This document shows, piece by piece, positions 1 through 8,980 of a stretch of DNA of 31,176 nucleotides. The first letter of the stretch is position 1. Each line of letters begins with the position of its first letter. The translations under genes and the position numbers were made by a program. Under the pieces are notes generated by a model. It was given only the letters and a program-made list of their open reading frames with translations, ran no database searches and was not told the DNA's origin. Source of the DNA: JAPXSY01 sp034003585 (lineage in GTDB: Bacteria; Verrucomicrobiota; Kiritimatiellia; RFP12; UBA1067); the NCBI GenBank assembly GCA_034003585.1, contig JAVEYH010000029.1:1-31176 (forward strand), in the 5' to 3' direction.

Positions 1-1146
1 CGCCGCAAGACCCGTTCCGCCCTCTCCTGCATGTGGGCGCTGCCCGCCGGTCTCCTGATCGCGTTTGCGGCGGGCACGCGCCTTTCGCTGGGCGCGCTGC
101 TGCCGGTCACCGCGCTGGCACTGCTGGTCACCTGCCGCAAGACCGGGGCCGCGTTTTTCTGGTTCGCGTTGGGCGGGGGCGTGGGGCTGGCGCTGGTGTA
201 TGGGCCCTGCCTGACGGAGGCGCGCGAAGCGTTTGCCTTCGGCCAGACGTATCATGTCTCGCGCGGCGGGCGGGACCTGTTCTATCTGGCGGGGTCGTTC
301 GCCCGGACGGTCCGCGCTTATCTGCCGATGGCGCTGCTGGCTGCGGCGCTGGTCATCTTCCGGATTTTCCGTGGCGGCGCGGCGGGGCAGATTGCGCAGG
401 AAGAGCCGACGGGCGTCCGGTATCAGGGAGGCTTGTGGCCCGCGATCTGGACGCTCGGTTTTCTCGCGGTCTTCCTGGTGCATCTGCTCAGCCCTTTTCC
501 GTATGACGACTACCAGGTGCCGGTGATGGGGCTCTTGGCCGCCGCGCAGGCGGGGTGGGCGGCGCACAGCACCCCCTCCGGGCCGTTGCGCGGCTGCCTC
601 TGCCTGTTTTGGGCCGTGGCCTCGCTGCTGGCGGCCTTCGCCTCGCCGCTGGCGCAGGAGTGGCTCGTGCGCGGGCAGGACCGTTTCTGGGTGGTCCGCA
701 AACCGAGGTCCGACCTGGCGCTGCTCCGGATGACGGCGCGCGACGTGCGGGCGTTGGCCGAGGAGGACCGGCTGCTGCTGACGCAGGACACCTATCTTGC
801 GGTGGAGGCCGGGATGCGTGTGCCGGACGGGATGGAAATGGGGCCGTTCAGCTATTTTCCGGAACTGCGGGACCAAGACGCGCGACGTTTCCATGTGATG
901 AACACCCGGCGTTTGAGCGAGCTGATCGCGTCCGCGCCGTGCCGGGTGGCGGCCTTCAGCGGGTATGGGTTCGCCGTGCGCGCGCCGGTGATGGATGAGG
1001 TGCCGCACGCCGAGCGCCAGATGTTTTTCAGTATGCTGGGCAAACACTACGACCGTGTGCAGGAGGTTCCCGGTTTCGGGCAGAACGGCACGACGCTTCA
1101 GATCTGGAAGCGGCGGACCCCGGTCGCGGAGAAAGCCGCGGAGTGA
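1..1146 (+). CDS. C-terminal part of an integral-membrane glycosyltransferase-like protein (5' end outside window)
   Basis: The reading frame is open from base 1, before the first ATG at base 31, so the gene almost certainly begins upstream. About six hydrophobic segments occupy the first ~220 visible residues, followed by a soluble tail of ~150 residues. This layout of many membrane helices and a C-terminal extracytoplasmic domain resembles GT-C fold enzymes (GT39/ArnT-like), which transfer sugars from polyprenyl-phosphate donors. The catalytic N-terminal loop is not in the window, so the family is inferred. The stop lies four bases before the dxs start, so the gene is probably first or early in the dxs-dapF operon. 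It could also be another polytopic membrane protein of unknown function. Confidence 0.6.
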   Translation, partial: RRKTRSALSCMWALPAGLLIAFAAGTRLSLGALLPVTALALLVTCRKTGAAFFWFALGGGVGLALVYGPCLTEAREAFAFGQTYHVSRGGRDLFYLAGSFARTVRAYLPMALLAAALVIFRIFRGGAAGQIAQEEPTGVRYQGGLWPAIWTLGFLAVFLVHLLSPFPYDDYQVPVMGLLAAAQAGWAAHSTPSGPLRGCLCLFWAVASLLAAFASPLAQEWLVRGQDRFWVVRKPRSDLALLRMTARDVRALAEEDRLLLTQDTYLAVEAGMRVPDGMEMGPFSYFPELRDQDARRFHVMNTRRLSELIASAPCRVAAFSGYGFAVRAPVMDEVPHAERQMFFSMLGKHYDRVQEVPGFGQNGTTLQIWKRRTPVAEKAAE

Positions 1147-1150
1147 GGTT

Positions 1151-3043
1151 ATGTCGAATCTGTTGAAGACGATCCGGACTTCCGCTGATGTGCAGGTCCT
1201 CGAACCCGGACAGTTGCCGGTTCTGGCCGAAGAGATCCGGGAGGCGATTCTGGAGACGGTAAGCCGGAACGGCGGCCATCTCGCCTCCAATCTCGGCGCG
1301 GTCGAGCTGACCATCGCGATCCTGCGCGCCTTTTCCCCGCCGCGGGACAAGGTGATCTGGGATGTCGGGCATCAGACTTACGCCTGGAAACTGCTTACGG
1401 GCCGTCGGGAGCGGTTTCACACCCTGCGGCAGCGGGACGGGCTTTCGGGGTTCACCAAGCCGGAAGAGAGCGACTGTGACGTGTGCGTGGCCGGCCACGC
1501 CGGGACCGCGCTCTCGTCCGCCCTGGGGTTGGCGGCGGGGCGTGAACGGGGAGGCGGCGTGGGGCATGTGGTCGCGGTCATCGGCGACGGTTCCATGGCC
1601 AACGGGATCGCGCTCGAAGCGCTCAACAGCATCGAGGAGGTGCGGAGCAAGGTGATCGTCATCCTCAATGACAATGAGATGTCGATTTCCGAGAATGTGG
1701 GCGCGCTCTCCCGCCGTCTCGGGCGGATGCTCGCGGATGTGCGGTACAACCGCATCAAGGCCGCAGCCGAAGCGGCCGGCCACCGGCTGCACATGACCCC
1801 GCTGCGCCGGGTGTACTACCGGCTGGAACAGGCGATCAAGAGCCTGTGGCTGCAGAACGCCTTCTTTGAGGCCTTCGGCCTGCGGTACGTGGGTCCGATC
1901 GACGGCCACGACTTCCGCGCACTGGAGAATGCCCTCTGTTCGGCGCGCGAATACAAGCGTTCCGTATTGATCCATGTCGCCACCCAAAAGGGGCGGGGGT
2001 TCCGGCCCGCGGAACGCCGTCCCTGCACCTGGCACGGCGTGGGCGCGTTTGATCTGGAGACCGGCCAGCCGCCGGAGGCGCGTCCGGGCGGGTATTCGCA
2101 GGCGTTCGGCGAAACGCTGATTGCTCTGGCGGAGCAAAACCCGTCGGTTGTGGCGATCACCGCTGCCATGTGCGGCGGCACGGGGTTGGAGTCGTTCGCG
2201 TCGCGCCATCCGGAGCGGTTCTTCGATGTGGGGATCTGTGAGGCGCACGCGGTGGTGTTCGCCGCGGGTCTGGCCACCGCGGGACTGCGTCCGGTGTTCG
2301 CGGTGTATTCCACGTTCCTGCAGCGGGCGGTCGACTGTGTGATGCAGGACGTCTGTATCCCGCGCCTGCCGGTGGTGTTCTGTGTGGATCGGGCCGGTGT
2401 GGTGGGGGGCGACGGCCCCACGCACCATGGGATCTACGATATCCCCATGCTGCGCTGTCTGCCGAATCTGACGATCATGCAGCCCAAGGACCGGGTGGAA
2501 CTGGAGGCCATGCTGCGGACCGCGCTCGCGCTCGACGGGCCGGCGGTGATCCGGTATCCGCGCGAACCGGGGCCGGCCGTGGCGCGTGACGCGGGGGTTC
2601 CGGCACTGCCCGTCGGGCAGGCGGAAATCTGGCTTCAGCCGGATGCGGGGTCAAAGGGGGCCGAAGTGTGGATCTGGGCGCTGGGCGACATGCTGCCGTT
2701 GGCACGCGACGTGGCGGCGCGCCTGCGGGACGCGGGCCTTCGGCCCGGCGTGGTGAACGCCCGGTTCGTGAAACCGATGGACACGGCGTTGCTCTATGCC
2801 CAGGCCGCAAGCGCGGCGCAGTTCGTGACGGTGGAGAACGGTGCGGTCAGCGGCGGGTTCGGTTCGGCCTTGCGCGAGGCCCTGGCGGCCGGCGGCTTTG
2901 ACTGCCCGGTGCGGACCTTCGGTTGGCCCGACCGGTTTGTGGGACAGGGGAGCCTCGCCGAATTGCTGGCGGAGTGCGGGCTGACCGCTGAAAACATGGC
3001 CCGGCAGGTCGCCGGCAATAAGGGGGTTGCAACCGGTGCGTGA
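1151..3043 (+). CDS. dxs: 1-deoxy-D-xylulose-5-phosphate synthase
   Basis: Dxs condenses pyruvate and glyceraldehyde 3-phosphate with thiamine diphosphate, the first step of the MEP isoprenoid pathway. The 630-residue product has the normal family length. Visible signatures are His43 in a GGHLASNLG context, DVGHQTYAWK, the ThDP motif from GDGSMANG to LNDN, GPIDGHD, and the transketolase-like second domain with the catalytic glutamate in GICEAHAVV (Glu364), YSTFLQRA and DRAGVVGGDGPTHHG. The open frame extends upstream, but ATG 1151 follows GGAG at 1140-1143 and gives the family N-terminus. It starts four bases after the preceding stop. Position-specific differences (MCGGTGL where MPEGTGL-like text is usual) do not touch the core motifs. 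Confidence 0.95.
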   Translation: MSNLLKTIRTSADVQVLEPGQLPVLAEEIREAILETVSRNGGHLASNLGAVELTIAILRAFSPPRDKVIWDVGHQTYAWKLLTGRRERFHTLRQRDGLSGFTKPEESDCDVCVAGHAGTALSSALGLAAGRERGGGVGHVVAVIGDGSMANGIALEALNSIEEVRSKVIVILNDNEMSISENVGALSRRLGRMLADVRYNRIKAAAEAAGHRLHMTPLRRVYYRLEQAIKSLWLQNAFFEAFGLRYVGPIDGHDFRALENALCSAREYKRSVLIHVATQKGRGFRPAERRPCTWHGVGAFDLETGQPPEARPGGYSQAFGETLIALAEQNPSVVAITAAMCGGTGLESFASRHPERFFDVGICEAHAVVFAAGLATAGLRPVFAVYSTFLQRAVDCVMQDVCIPRLPVVFCVDRAGVVGGDGPTHHGIYDIPMLRCLPNLTIMQPKDRVELEAMLRTALALDGPAVIRYPREPGPAVARDAGVPALPVGQAEIWLQPDAGSKGAEVWIWALGDMLPLARDVAARLRDAGLRPGVVNARFVKPMDTALLYAQAASAAQFVTVENGAVSGGFGSALREALAAGGFDCPVRTFGWPDRFVGQGSLAELLAECGLTAENMARQVAGNKGVATGA

Positions 3044-3068
3044 ATCGGTCACAATAACCGAATCCATT

Positions 3069-3776
3069 ATGCAAGAGCCCGAGTCAGCGCGGATACACGG
3101 TGTTCCGGGCGAACGCGCCCGCGCGGCCGGGGTGATGCGGGCTGTCGGCCCGCTGCTGGCGGCCCTGTTCGTTTTCGGCCTGTTCGCGGGGCTGCTGCTG
3201 CCGCGGATCACGTGGGAGGCGGGGGGGCTTGGCCTGCTTGCGGCGGCGGCCGCGCTGGTGTGGGCGGTGCGCGACGGGCTTGCCGGACTGGACGCCTTTT
3301 TCAAAGGGGCCCGCGGAGAAGAGCGGGTGGCCTGGGTGCTGTCCGGCTTGCCGCGCGGGGTTCACGTGTTTCATGATCTTCTTTGTGGCGGCCGCCCGGG
3401 GGGGATCGATCATGTGGTGGTGGGGCCGGACGGCCTGTTCGCGATCGAAACCAAGTGCTGGTCCGGTTCCGTCACGCTGGAAAGCGGCGCGTTGCGGGTG
3501 GATGGCCGTTTGCCGAGCAGGCCGCCGCTGGAGCAGGCGCGGGCCTCGGCGGCGGCGGTGACGTCTTTTCTGGCCGGGCGGGTGGGCGGGACACCGGCCT
3601 GTGTGCCGGTCGTCTGTTTCGCCAGCAACACCTTCCGCCCGGGGGTTTCGGTGTGCGAAGGGTGCGTGGTCTGCAATGTGAGCGGCCTTGCGGGGGTGGT
3701 GCAGGGGCAGGGCGGGCATCTGTCCGCGGATGAGATCGAACGGGCCGTGAAGGTATTGGAACAGAAAGACGTATGA
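3069..3776 (+). CDS. Membrane-anchored NERD-domain protein
   Basis: The product is ~235 residues with two hydrophobic segments at about residues 26-45 and 51-68, then a NERD (nuclease-related) domain. The domain shows GEERVAWVL (Glu84), GGIDHVVVGPDGLF (Asp114) and FAIETKCWSG (Glu127, Lys129), matching the restriction-endonuclease-like D...ExK core. NERD proteins are predicted to process or bind nucleic acid, but their biological roles are mostly unknown. The start is uncertain: ATG 3069 lacks a clear Shine-Dalgarno, ATG 3135 just before the first helix is possible, and a TTG at 3027 would overlap dxs. The stop overlaps the following protease start by four bases (ATGA), so the two are likely translationally coupled. 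Confidence 0.8.
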   Translation: MQEPESARIHGVPGERARAAGVMRAVGPLLAALFVFGLFAGLLLPRITWEAGGLGLLAAAAALVWAVRDGLAGLDAFFKGARGEERVAWVLSGLPRGVHVFHDLLCGGRPGGIDHVVVGPDGLFAIETKCWSGSVTLESGALRVDGRLPSRPPLEQARASAAAVTSFLAGRVGGTPACVPVVCFASNTFRPGVSVCEGCVVCNVSGLAGVVQGQGGHLSADEIERAVKVLEQKDV

Positions 3777-5911
3777 TGATGACATGCCGGTTTTTCGGGT
3801 TGGCGATCTTCGCGCTGGGGATGATGCCGCCGACAGCGGGCGCGGCACAGGCCACGCTGGTGCCGCAGCCCCATTATGGCGGCGTCGCGCAGAAAGTCGC
3901 GCGGGTGCTGCCCTCGGCCCACCTTTCGCAGAAACCCCTGAATGACGCCATTTCCCAGACAGCCTGGACCAACCTGCTGAACGCGTTCGATTTCGACCAC
4001 AGTTATTTTTTGCAGAGCGATATCGACTCCTTCATCCCGATGCGGGCCCGGATCGATGACGCGCTGAAGGAGGGGGATGTCTCCTTCCCCTTTGAGGTGT
4101 ACCGGGTTTTCCGCGGGCGGGTCATGGAACGGTATCAGGCCGTCACCAACCTGCTTGAGCAAGGGTTCACCTTTGATCAGACGGAAAGCTACACCTGGAA
4201 ACGCCGGGATGCGCCTTGGCCCGCGACACCGGCCGAACAGGAGGATTTGTGGCGCAAACGCATCAAGAACGAGGTGCTGGCGCAGCGCGTCGGCCGCGAG
4301 TTGGACCGGACCGGCGCCACCAACGCTCCGGCTCCGGCCGCCACGAATGCGACGCCGGGCGCGGCAACGGATACGCCCGAGCAGAACATCGCCAAGCGCT
4401 ACAGGCAGTTGATGATTGTCGTGCAGGACATGGACGAGGAGGCGGTGCTGCAGCGTTACCTCAGCGCCGTGGCCATGGCGTACGACCCGCACTCGGATTA
4501 CATGTCGCCCATGCGCAAGGAGGATTTCGACATCGACATGAATCTCTCGCTCTGCGGCATCGGCGCGCAACTCCGGTCCGAAGACGGGGCCGCGCTGGTG
4601 ATGGAGATCATCCCCGGCGGACCCGCCGACCGGGATAAGCGCGCCCTGCGTTTGACGAAGGGGGATAAGATCATCGGCGTGGGGCAGGGCAGCGGTCCGA
4701 TCGAGGACATCGTGCATCTGCCGCTCAATAAGGCGGTGCGCAAGATCCGCGGCGAGAAAGGGACCCGGGTGGTGTTGGAGGTGGTGCCCGCCTCGGAGCC
4801 CAGCGGAACCACCACCAAACGCGTTGACCTGATCCGGGATGAGGTGAAACTGGAGGAACAGGCGGCGACCGGCCGCGTCGCGCGGGTGACCTCCCCCGAG
4901 GGGAAGACCGTCAAGGTCGGGGTGGTCCGGCTGCCCACGTTTTACGGCACGATGGACAAACGTCCCGGTCAGGAGGGGTTCCGCAGCGCGACGCTGGACG
5001 TCGCCCGCCAACTCGCCGCGTTCAACAGCGAACAGGTCGCGGGGCTGATTCTGGATTTGCGGAACAACGGGGGCGGGTCGCTGCGCGAGGCGGTCAGTCT
5101 GACCGGCCTGTTTGTGCGGAGCGGCCCCGTGGTCCAGGTGCGCGAAACCCGTCAGTTGGTGGTGCTGCCCGTTCCCAATCTGGATCCGGCCATGGCGTTC
5201 CGCAAACCGATGGTGGTGCTGATCAACCGCGCCAGCGCGTCGGCTTCCGAAATTGTGGCGGGCGCGCTGCAGGACTACGGCCGCGCGGTATTGGTCGGCG
5301 ATACGCAATCGCACGGCAAAGGCACCGTGCAGACGGTGATGCCGTTGGGCGCGGAAAAAATGGGGTCCATGAAGGTGACCACCGCGAGTTTTTACCGGAT
5401 CAACGGCGCTTCCACGCAACGCCGGGGTGTGGCGGCGGACATCGTCATCCCGTCGACCCTCGACGGGTTGGATATCGGCGAAGACAAACTGCCGGGCGCC
5501 CTGCCCTGGACCCGGGTCGAATCCGCACTGTACATTCCGGTTTCGGATGTGGCGGCGTTCGTGCCGCGGTTGAAGGCGTCCTCGGCTCAACGTCTGGCGG
5601 ACAACAGCCGGTACACGCGGTATTGCACCCTGGTCCGGCATGTGCAGGAGTTGAACGCGAAAACCGAGGTGCCGTTGGAGTGGGAGGCGCGCCGCGCGGT
5701 GATGCGCGCCGAACGCGAGATGCGGAAAATCGAGGATGAGGCGTTGGATGCCTCGGAGCAGGAGGGGCGGGAAGACGACGTGGTGCTGGATGAGGCGATG
5801 CATATCCTCGCCGATCTGGTCGCGCTGTCGGGCGGCGGCGAGATCCCGATGGAGACGGAGGGCGATTTGCGGACGCGCATGATGCGCATTTTCGGACGGG
5901 AGTTGCCGTAA
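3773..5911 (+). CDS. prc: Periplasmic tail-specific (carboxy-terminal processing) protease, Prc/S41 family
   Basis: The 712-residue product resembles E. coli Prc (about 680 residues), which degrades periplasmic proteins from their C-termini and processes lipoproteins and cell-wall enzymes. It starts with a short signal peptide ending near AGAAQA. A helical N-terminal domain is followed by a PDZ domain at about residues 255-345 (LSLCGIGAQL ... IIPGGPAD), the S41 catalytic domain, and a long C-terminal domain. The catalytic set aligned to E. coli Ser430, Asp441 and Lys455 is Ser490 in NRASASASE, Asp501 in LQDYGRA and Lys516 in SHGKGTVQ. A run of Ala/Pro/Thr at about residues 180-205 looks like a low-complexity insert. 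Three ATG codons (3773, 3776, 3779) are consecutive; the first overlaps the upstream stop. Confidence 0.93.
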   Translation: MMMTCRFFGLAIFALGMMPPTAGAAQATLVPQPHYGGVAQKVARVLPSAHLSQKPLNDAISQTAWTNLLNAFDFDHSYFLQSDIDSFIPMRARIDDALKEGDVSFPFEVYRVFRGRVMERYQAVTNLLEQGFTFDQTESYTWKRRDAPWPATPAEQEDLWRKRIKNEVLAQRVGRELDRTGATNAPAPAATNATPGAATDTPEQNIAKRYRQLMIVVQDMDEEAVLQRYLSAVAMAYDPHSDYMSPMRKEDFDIDMNLSLCGIGAQLRSEDGAALVMEIIPGGPADRDKRALRLTKGDKIIGVGQGSGPIEDIVHLPLNKAVRKIRGEKGTRVVLEVVPASEPSGTTTKRVDLIRDEVKLEEQAATGRVARVTSPEGKTVKVGVVRLPTFYGTMDKRPGQEGFRSATLDVARQLAAFNSEQVAGLILDLRNNGGGSLREAVSLTGLFVRSGPVVQVRETRQLVVLPVPNLDPAMAFRKPMVVLINRASASASEIVAGALQDYGRAVLVGDTQSHGKGTVQTVMPLGAEKMGSMKVTTASFYRINGASTQRRGVAADIVIPSTLDGLDIGEDKLPGALPWTRVESALYIPVSDVAAFVPRLKASSAQRLADNSRYTRYCTLVRHVQELNAKTEVPLEWEARRAVMRAEREMRKIEDEALDASEQEGREDDVVLDEAMHILADLVALSGGGEIPMETEGDLRTRMMRIFGRELP

Positions 5912-5937
5912 CGCGGACAAACCGGAGGAGGGGCCGA

Positions 5938-6774
5938 ATGAAAATCCGTTTCACAAAAATGCACGGCGCGGGGAACGATTTCGTGCTGATCGATGACCGG
6001 GAGGGAACGGTCCCGTGGGAGGATCATTTCCTGATGGCCGCCTTGGCGGGACGGCGCACCGGAATCGGTTGTGAAGGGGTGATTCTGGTTCAGCGTTCGG
6101 ACAAGGCGGACTTCCGGATGCGGTTTCTCAACCCCGACGGCACCGAGGTGGAGATGTGCGGCAACGGTTCCCGGTGCGCGGCGGCGTTCGCGCATGCCAT
6201 CGGTGTCAGCGGCAAAGCCCTCACCATGGAGACGATGTGCGGCCTGGTGGACGCGCAACTCACCAAAAACGGGGTCTGCGTGTGGATGCCGGAGCCGACC
6301 CGCAAAAGCTACGGGATCGAAATCCAGGTTGGCGGGGAAACGGTTCGCGGGGATTTTCTGAATACGGGCGTGCCGCATTTTGTGGTGCAGGTGCCCAATA
6401 TCGGCGCGGTGGATGTGCAGGGGCTCGGTCGCGCGCTGCGTCTCCATTCCGCTTTCGCGCCGGACGGCACCAATGTCGATTTCGTCGCCTTGCGCGCGCC
6501 CAACCGGATGACGATGCGCACCTACGAGCGGGGGGTGGAGGCGGAATCCGGCGCCTGCGGAACCGGGGCCGTCGCCTGCGTGGTGGTGGCGGTCGAGACC
6601 GCGGGATTCACGCTGCCCGCCAAAGTGAAGACCTCCTCGGGATACGACCTCACGGTGGATGGCGACTGGCGCCACCACAAATGCACCGGACTGACGCTGT
6701 CCGGGCCGGTCAAGTTCGTGTTCAGCGGGGAGATCGATCTCGACCAGATGGAGCTCGGCGACGAGCTCGACTAA
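5938..6774 (+). CDS. dapF: Diaminopimelate epimerase
   Basis: DapF converts LL- to meso-diaminopimelate for lysine and peptidoglycan synthesis. The 278-residue length is typical. The N-terminus has the family signature KMHGAGNDF. The two active-site cysteines are visible as Cys74 in EMCGNGSRC and Cys207 in ESGACGTGAVAC. A strong Shine-Dalgarno, GGAGGAGGGG, lies just before ATG 5938. The gene is 26 bases after the Prc stop and appears to be the last gene of the operon. Its stop codon overlaps the start of a 36-base repeat also found after serA. Confidence 0.97.
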   Translation: MKIRFTKMHGAGNDFVLIDDREGTVPWEDHFLMAALAGRRTGIGCEGVILVQRSDKADFRMRFLNPDGTEVEMCGNGSRCAAAFAHAIGVSGKALTMETMCGLVDAQLTKNGVCVWMPEPTRKSYGIEIQVGGETVRGDFLNTGVPHFVVQVPNIGAVDVQGLGRALRLHSAFAPDGTNVDFVALRAPNRMTMRTYERGVEAESGACGTGAVACVVVAVETAGFTLPAKVKTSSGYDLTVDGDWRHHKCTGLTLSGPVKFVFSGEIDLDQMELGDELD

Positions 6775-6808
6775 AGCTGCTTTTCGCCGCAACCAAACGG
6801 GATTTCTG
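6773..6808. repeat. 36-base dispersed repeat, copy A (after dapF)
   Basis: This copy begins inside the dapF stop codon with AAAGCTGCTTTTCG and includes CCAAACGGGA. It matches 27484-27519, just downstream of serA, at about 30 of 36 positions with no gaps. The differences are clustered in two dinucleotides and the 3' part. Both copies are in the same orientation relative to the upstream gene. Confidence 0.7.
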
Positions 6809-6809
6809 C

Positions 6810-7322
6810 TCTTCTTTCACGCGGAACGCCCCGGGTGCGAGCGAAGAACCGTCCTTCAGCGCGTAAGGCGTTGTCCCGAAATTGACGGTGACGACCGTGC
6901 CGTCCGCGAACGTCGAACGCTGGACCGTCAGGTCCGCAGTCAACGCGCGCCTGGATCCCCGTCGCGCCGAGCGGTATCGCAAACACGCTTTCGCACGCTT
7001 CGCCCGCGAAGAAATCCTTCGCGCCGAAGCCCCACATCAGCACCTTCCCCTTTTCACCCCTCAAGACAACCGATACCTGCGCTTTCTGCTTCGCGGGCGC
7101 CCCCGGCACCGCGGCCGAGCGGCAGGCCAGACGGTAGATTTCGCCGGGGTTCACCGCGACGTTGCCGCCTTTCCGCGTCAAGGCCCAATCCTGCTTCCCC
7201 GTGTGGACGACGCGGTACATCCCGTTCGTCGCCGTCAGCGAGATCTTCCCGTCGCGCGCGTACGGTACGCCGTATTCGGCGAAACCCGCGGACACCGCCA
7301 ATCCGCACAACACACCGATCAC
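6810..7322 (-). pseudogene. Remnant of a secreted protein with internal deletion and frameshift
   Basis: From a GTG at 7322 the minus strand reads a signal peptide (VLCGLAVSAGFA) and about 120 residues that look like the start of a secreted beta-rich domain (for example GKISLTATNGMYRVVHTG). Near 6920-6950 plausible protein sequence passes into another frame. The second frame gives TFADGTVVTVNFG and ALKDGSSLAPGAFRV, a pattern I associate with the extreme C-terminus of large secreted glycoside-hydrolase-like proteins (DUF5696-type). So the start and end of a formerly much longer gene seem to be joined out of frame. The 183-residue ORF that runs through is probably not a functional product. The family name is tentative; the frame switch is directly visible. 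Confidence 0.6.
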
Positions 7323-7453
7323 CCCTTTGTTTATGTTTTTCCCTTACTTTTCAACTACCGCACCAGATAATTTTGTGGTTGCGAAGGGAATGTGTGCGGG
7401 ACCGGATCAGGCATCGTCAAACGCTCCCGAATGTGATACCGTGTCCCTGACTT
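7323..7453. other. Intergenic region between the secreted-protein remnant and the tetrapyrrole genes
   Basis: This 131-base gap separates two divergent genes. On the plus strand GATACC (7435-7440), within TGTGATACC, resembles an extended -10 element about 14 bases before the ATG at 7454. I find no convincing -35 box and no Shine-Dalgarno. Nothing else recognisable is present. Confidence 0.35.
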
Positions 7454-8980
7454 ATGCGAGACACAAGACCGGTTCGAAAGACATTTCCGATCAATGCGAT
7501 GATTGAGCGCCGCCGCGTGTTGGTCGTGGGGGGCGGCCGCGTCGGGCAGCGGAAAGTCGAGCTCCTGCTGGATGCGGGGGCCGATGTCACGCTGGTGTGC
7601 CCGGAGTGCGTGGCGGAGCTGCGGTCCCTGGCCGAGACCGGGGCGATCCGCCATGCGGCGCGAAGGTTTGAGACGGCCGATGTGGAAGGCGCGTCGCTGG
7701 TCTTCGCCTGCACGGATGACAAGCGCGTCAACCGGCGCATTCTCGAAAGCGCGCAGGCCTGCCGGATCCCGTGCTGCTGCGCGGACGGCAACTGGCCGGA
7801 CGGCGATTTTGTGACGCCCGCCATCATCCGCGCCGGGGATGTGCTGATCGCCGTCTCCACCAGCGGCAAATCCTGCCGGCAATCGCGGCTGGTGAAAGAC
7901 AATCTCCGGAAACATCTGGATTCGATCGAGAGTTCAGACCTGCTGGTGCTGGGTACCAGCCATGAGTACCTCTCGGCGGGGGAGCGCGCGCCTTTCCATC
8001 TGCTGTTGCGGGAACGCGAGGCGATGGGCGAGATGATCCGGCAGATTTGGGGTGTGCATGAGTTTTTCATTCTCAACACCTGCAACCGCATTGAGGTGGT
8101 GGCCGCGATTTCGCGCGAGGCGGGGACCAGCGGGATTCTGCGGCGGTTGCTGCGGTTCGACCAGTTGCCGCCGGACCGGTATTACATGAAACACGGGTTT
8201 GACGCGTTTTCGCACCTGTGCCTGGTCGCGGCCGGTATGGATTCGCAGACGCCGGGCGAGTTTCATGTGGTCTCCCAGGTGAAGGAGGCGGCGGATGAGG
8301 CCGTCACCTTCGGCTGGGCGGGCTCGATCATCCGGGAGTTGTGCGACGCGGCGCTGCACGTATCCAAGGATATCCGGCACGAAGTCGAGCCGCTGCTGGA
8401 CGTCGCGGAGATGGAGGAGGTGGCGCTGCGCTATCTGGCGGAACAGAAGCCCGGTCTGGCGGATTGCCGCGTGCTGGTGATCGGAACCGGGATCGTGGGG
8501 CAGGGCCTGGTGGCGGATCTGCTGCGTCGCGGCTGCCGCTGCGTATGGGCCTATTACCGCAACGCGCCCGCGCTGAGCGCCGAAGGCGCGCGCCGGATCG
8601 AGGTGATCCAACTGGCGGATCTGGCGCGTGTGCTGCCGGAGGTTGACGTCGTGGTGAGTGCGGTCGACGCCCCCGAGCCGGTGCTGAACCGGCCGGAGCA
8701 CGGCGCCCGACTGAATCCGCGCGGCGTGACGCTGATCGATCTCGGCATGCCCCGGAATATCGATCCGGCGTTGGATGCCGTCGGCAACGGCGTGCGGGTG
8801 GCGGATCTGGATGAGATCAAACAGTGGTACCGGACCGCCAACGGGACGCTGGACAAGGTGCTGGAAGCGTGTGACGCGATCCTGCGCGAGCACCGCGGCA
8901 TCTATGAGCGCATGCGGCGCAGCATCCAGGGGGAACCGGAGCCGCGCCCGGAAAACCGGGGCGAAGGCGGCGTCACGTGA
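7454..8980 (+). CDS. Fusion: precorrin-2 dehydrogenase (CysG-N/SirC-like) + glutamyl-tRNA reductase (HemA)
   Basis: Residues ~13-155 form a siroheme-synthase N-terminal domain: VLVVGGGRVGQRK binds NAD, followed by TDDKRVNRR, DGDFVTPAII and AVSTSGKS. This activity oxidises precorrin-2 to sirohydrochlorin. Residues ~158-508 form glutamyl-tRNA reductase, which makes glutamate-1-semialdehyde from Glu-tRNA. They contain the catalytic cysteine in NTCNRIEV (Cys210), DSQTPGEFHVVSQVK and a second Rossmann motif, VLVIGTGIVGQG. After VADLDEIK only ~55 residues remain, roughly half the usual C-terminal dimerisation helix region. ATG 7454 fits the domain start better than ATG 7499. No Shine-Dalgarno is seen at either. 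It is first in a two-gene tetrapyrrole cluster with the HemC-SUMT-HemD gene 108 bases downstream. Confidence 0.88.
   Translation: MRDTRPVRKTFPINAMIERRRVLVVGGGRVGQRKVELLLDAGADVTLVCPECVAELRSLAETGAIRHAARRFETADVEGASLVFACTDDKRVNRRILESAQACRIPCCCADGNWPDGDFVTPAIIRAGDVLIAVSTSGKSCRQSRLVKDNLRKHLDSIESSDLLVLGTSHEYLSAGERAPFHLLLREREAMGEMIRQIWGVHEFFILNTCNRIEVVAAISREAGTSGILRRLLRFDQLPPDRYYMKHGFDAFSHLCLVAAGMDSQTPGEFHVVSQVKEAADEAVTFGWAGSIIRELCDAALHVSKDIRHEVEPLLDVAEMEEVALRYLAEQKPGLADCRVLVIGTGIVGQGLVADLLRRGCRCVWAYYRNAPALSAEGARRIEVIQLADLARVLPEVDVVVSAVDAPEPVLNRPEHGARLNPRGVTLIDLGMPRNIDPALDAVGNGVRVADLDEIKQWYRTANGTLDKVLEACDAILREHRGIYERMRRSIQGEPEPRPENRGEGGVT

Noticed and set aside
1028..2428. Long open frame antisense to dxs
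   Set aside because: The plus-strand frame carries complete Dxs motifs; the antisense product is Arg/His/Pro-rich without a domain, as expected of GC-rich shadows.
3410..5920. 836-codon minus-strand open frame opposite the Prc protease gene
   Set aside because: It mirrors the protease codons, has His/Arg-rich composition and no recognisable motif.
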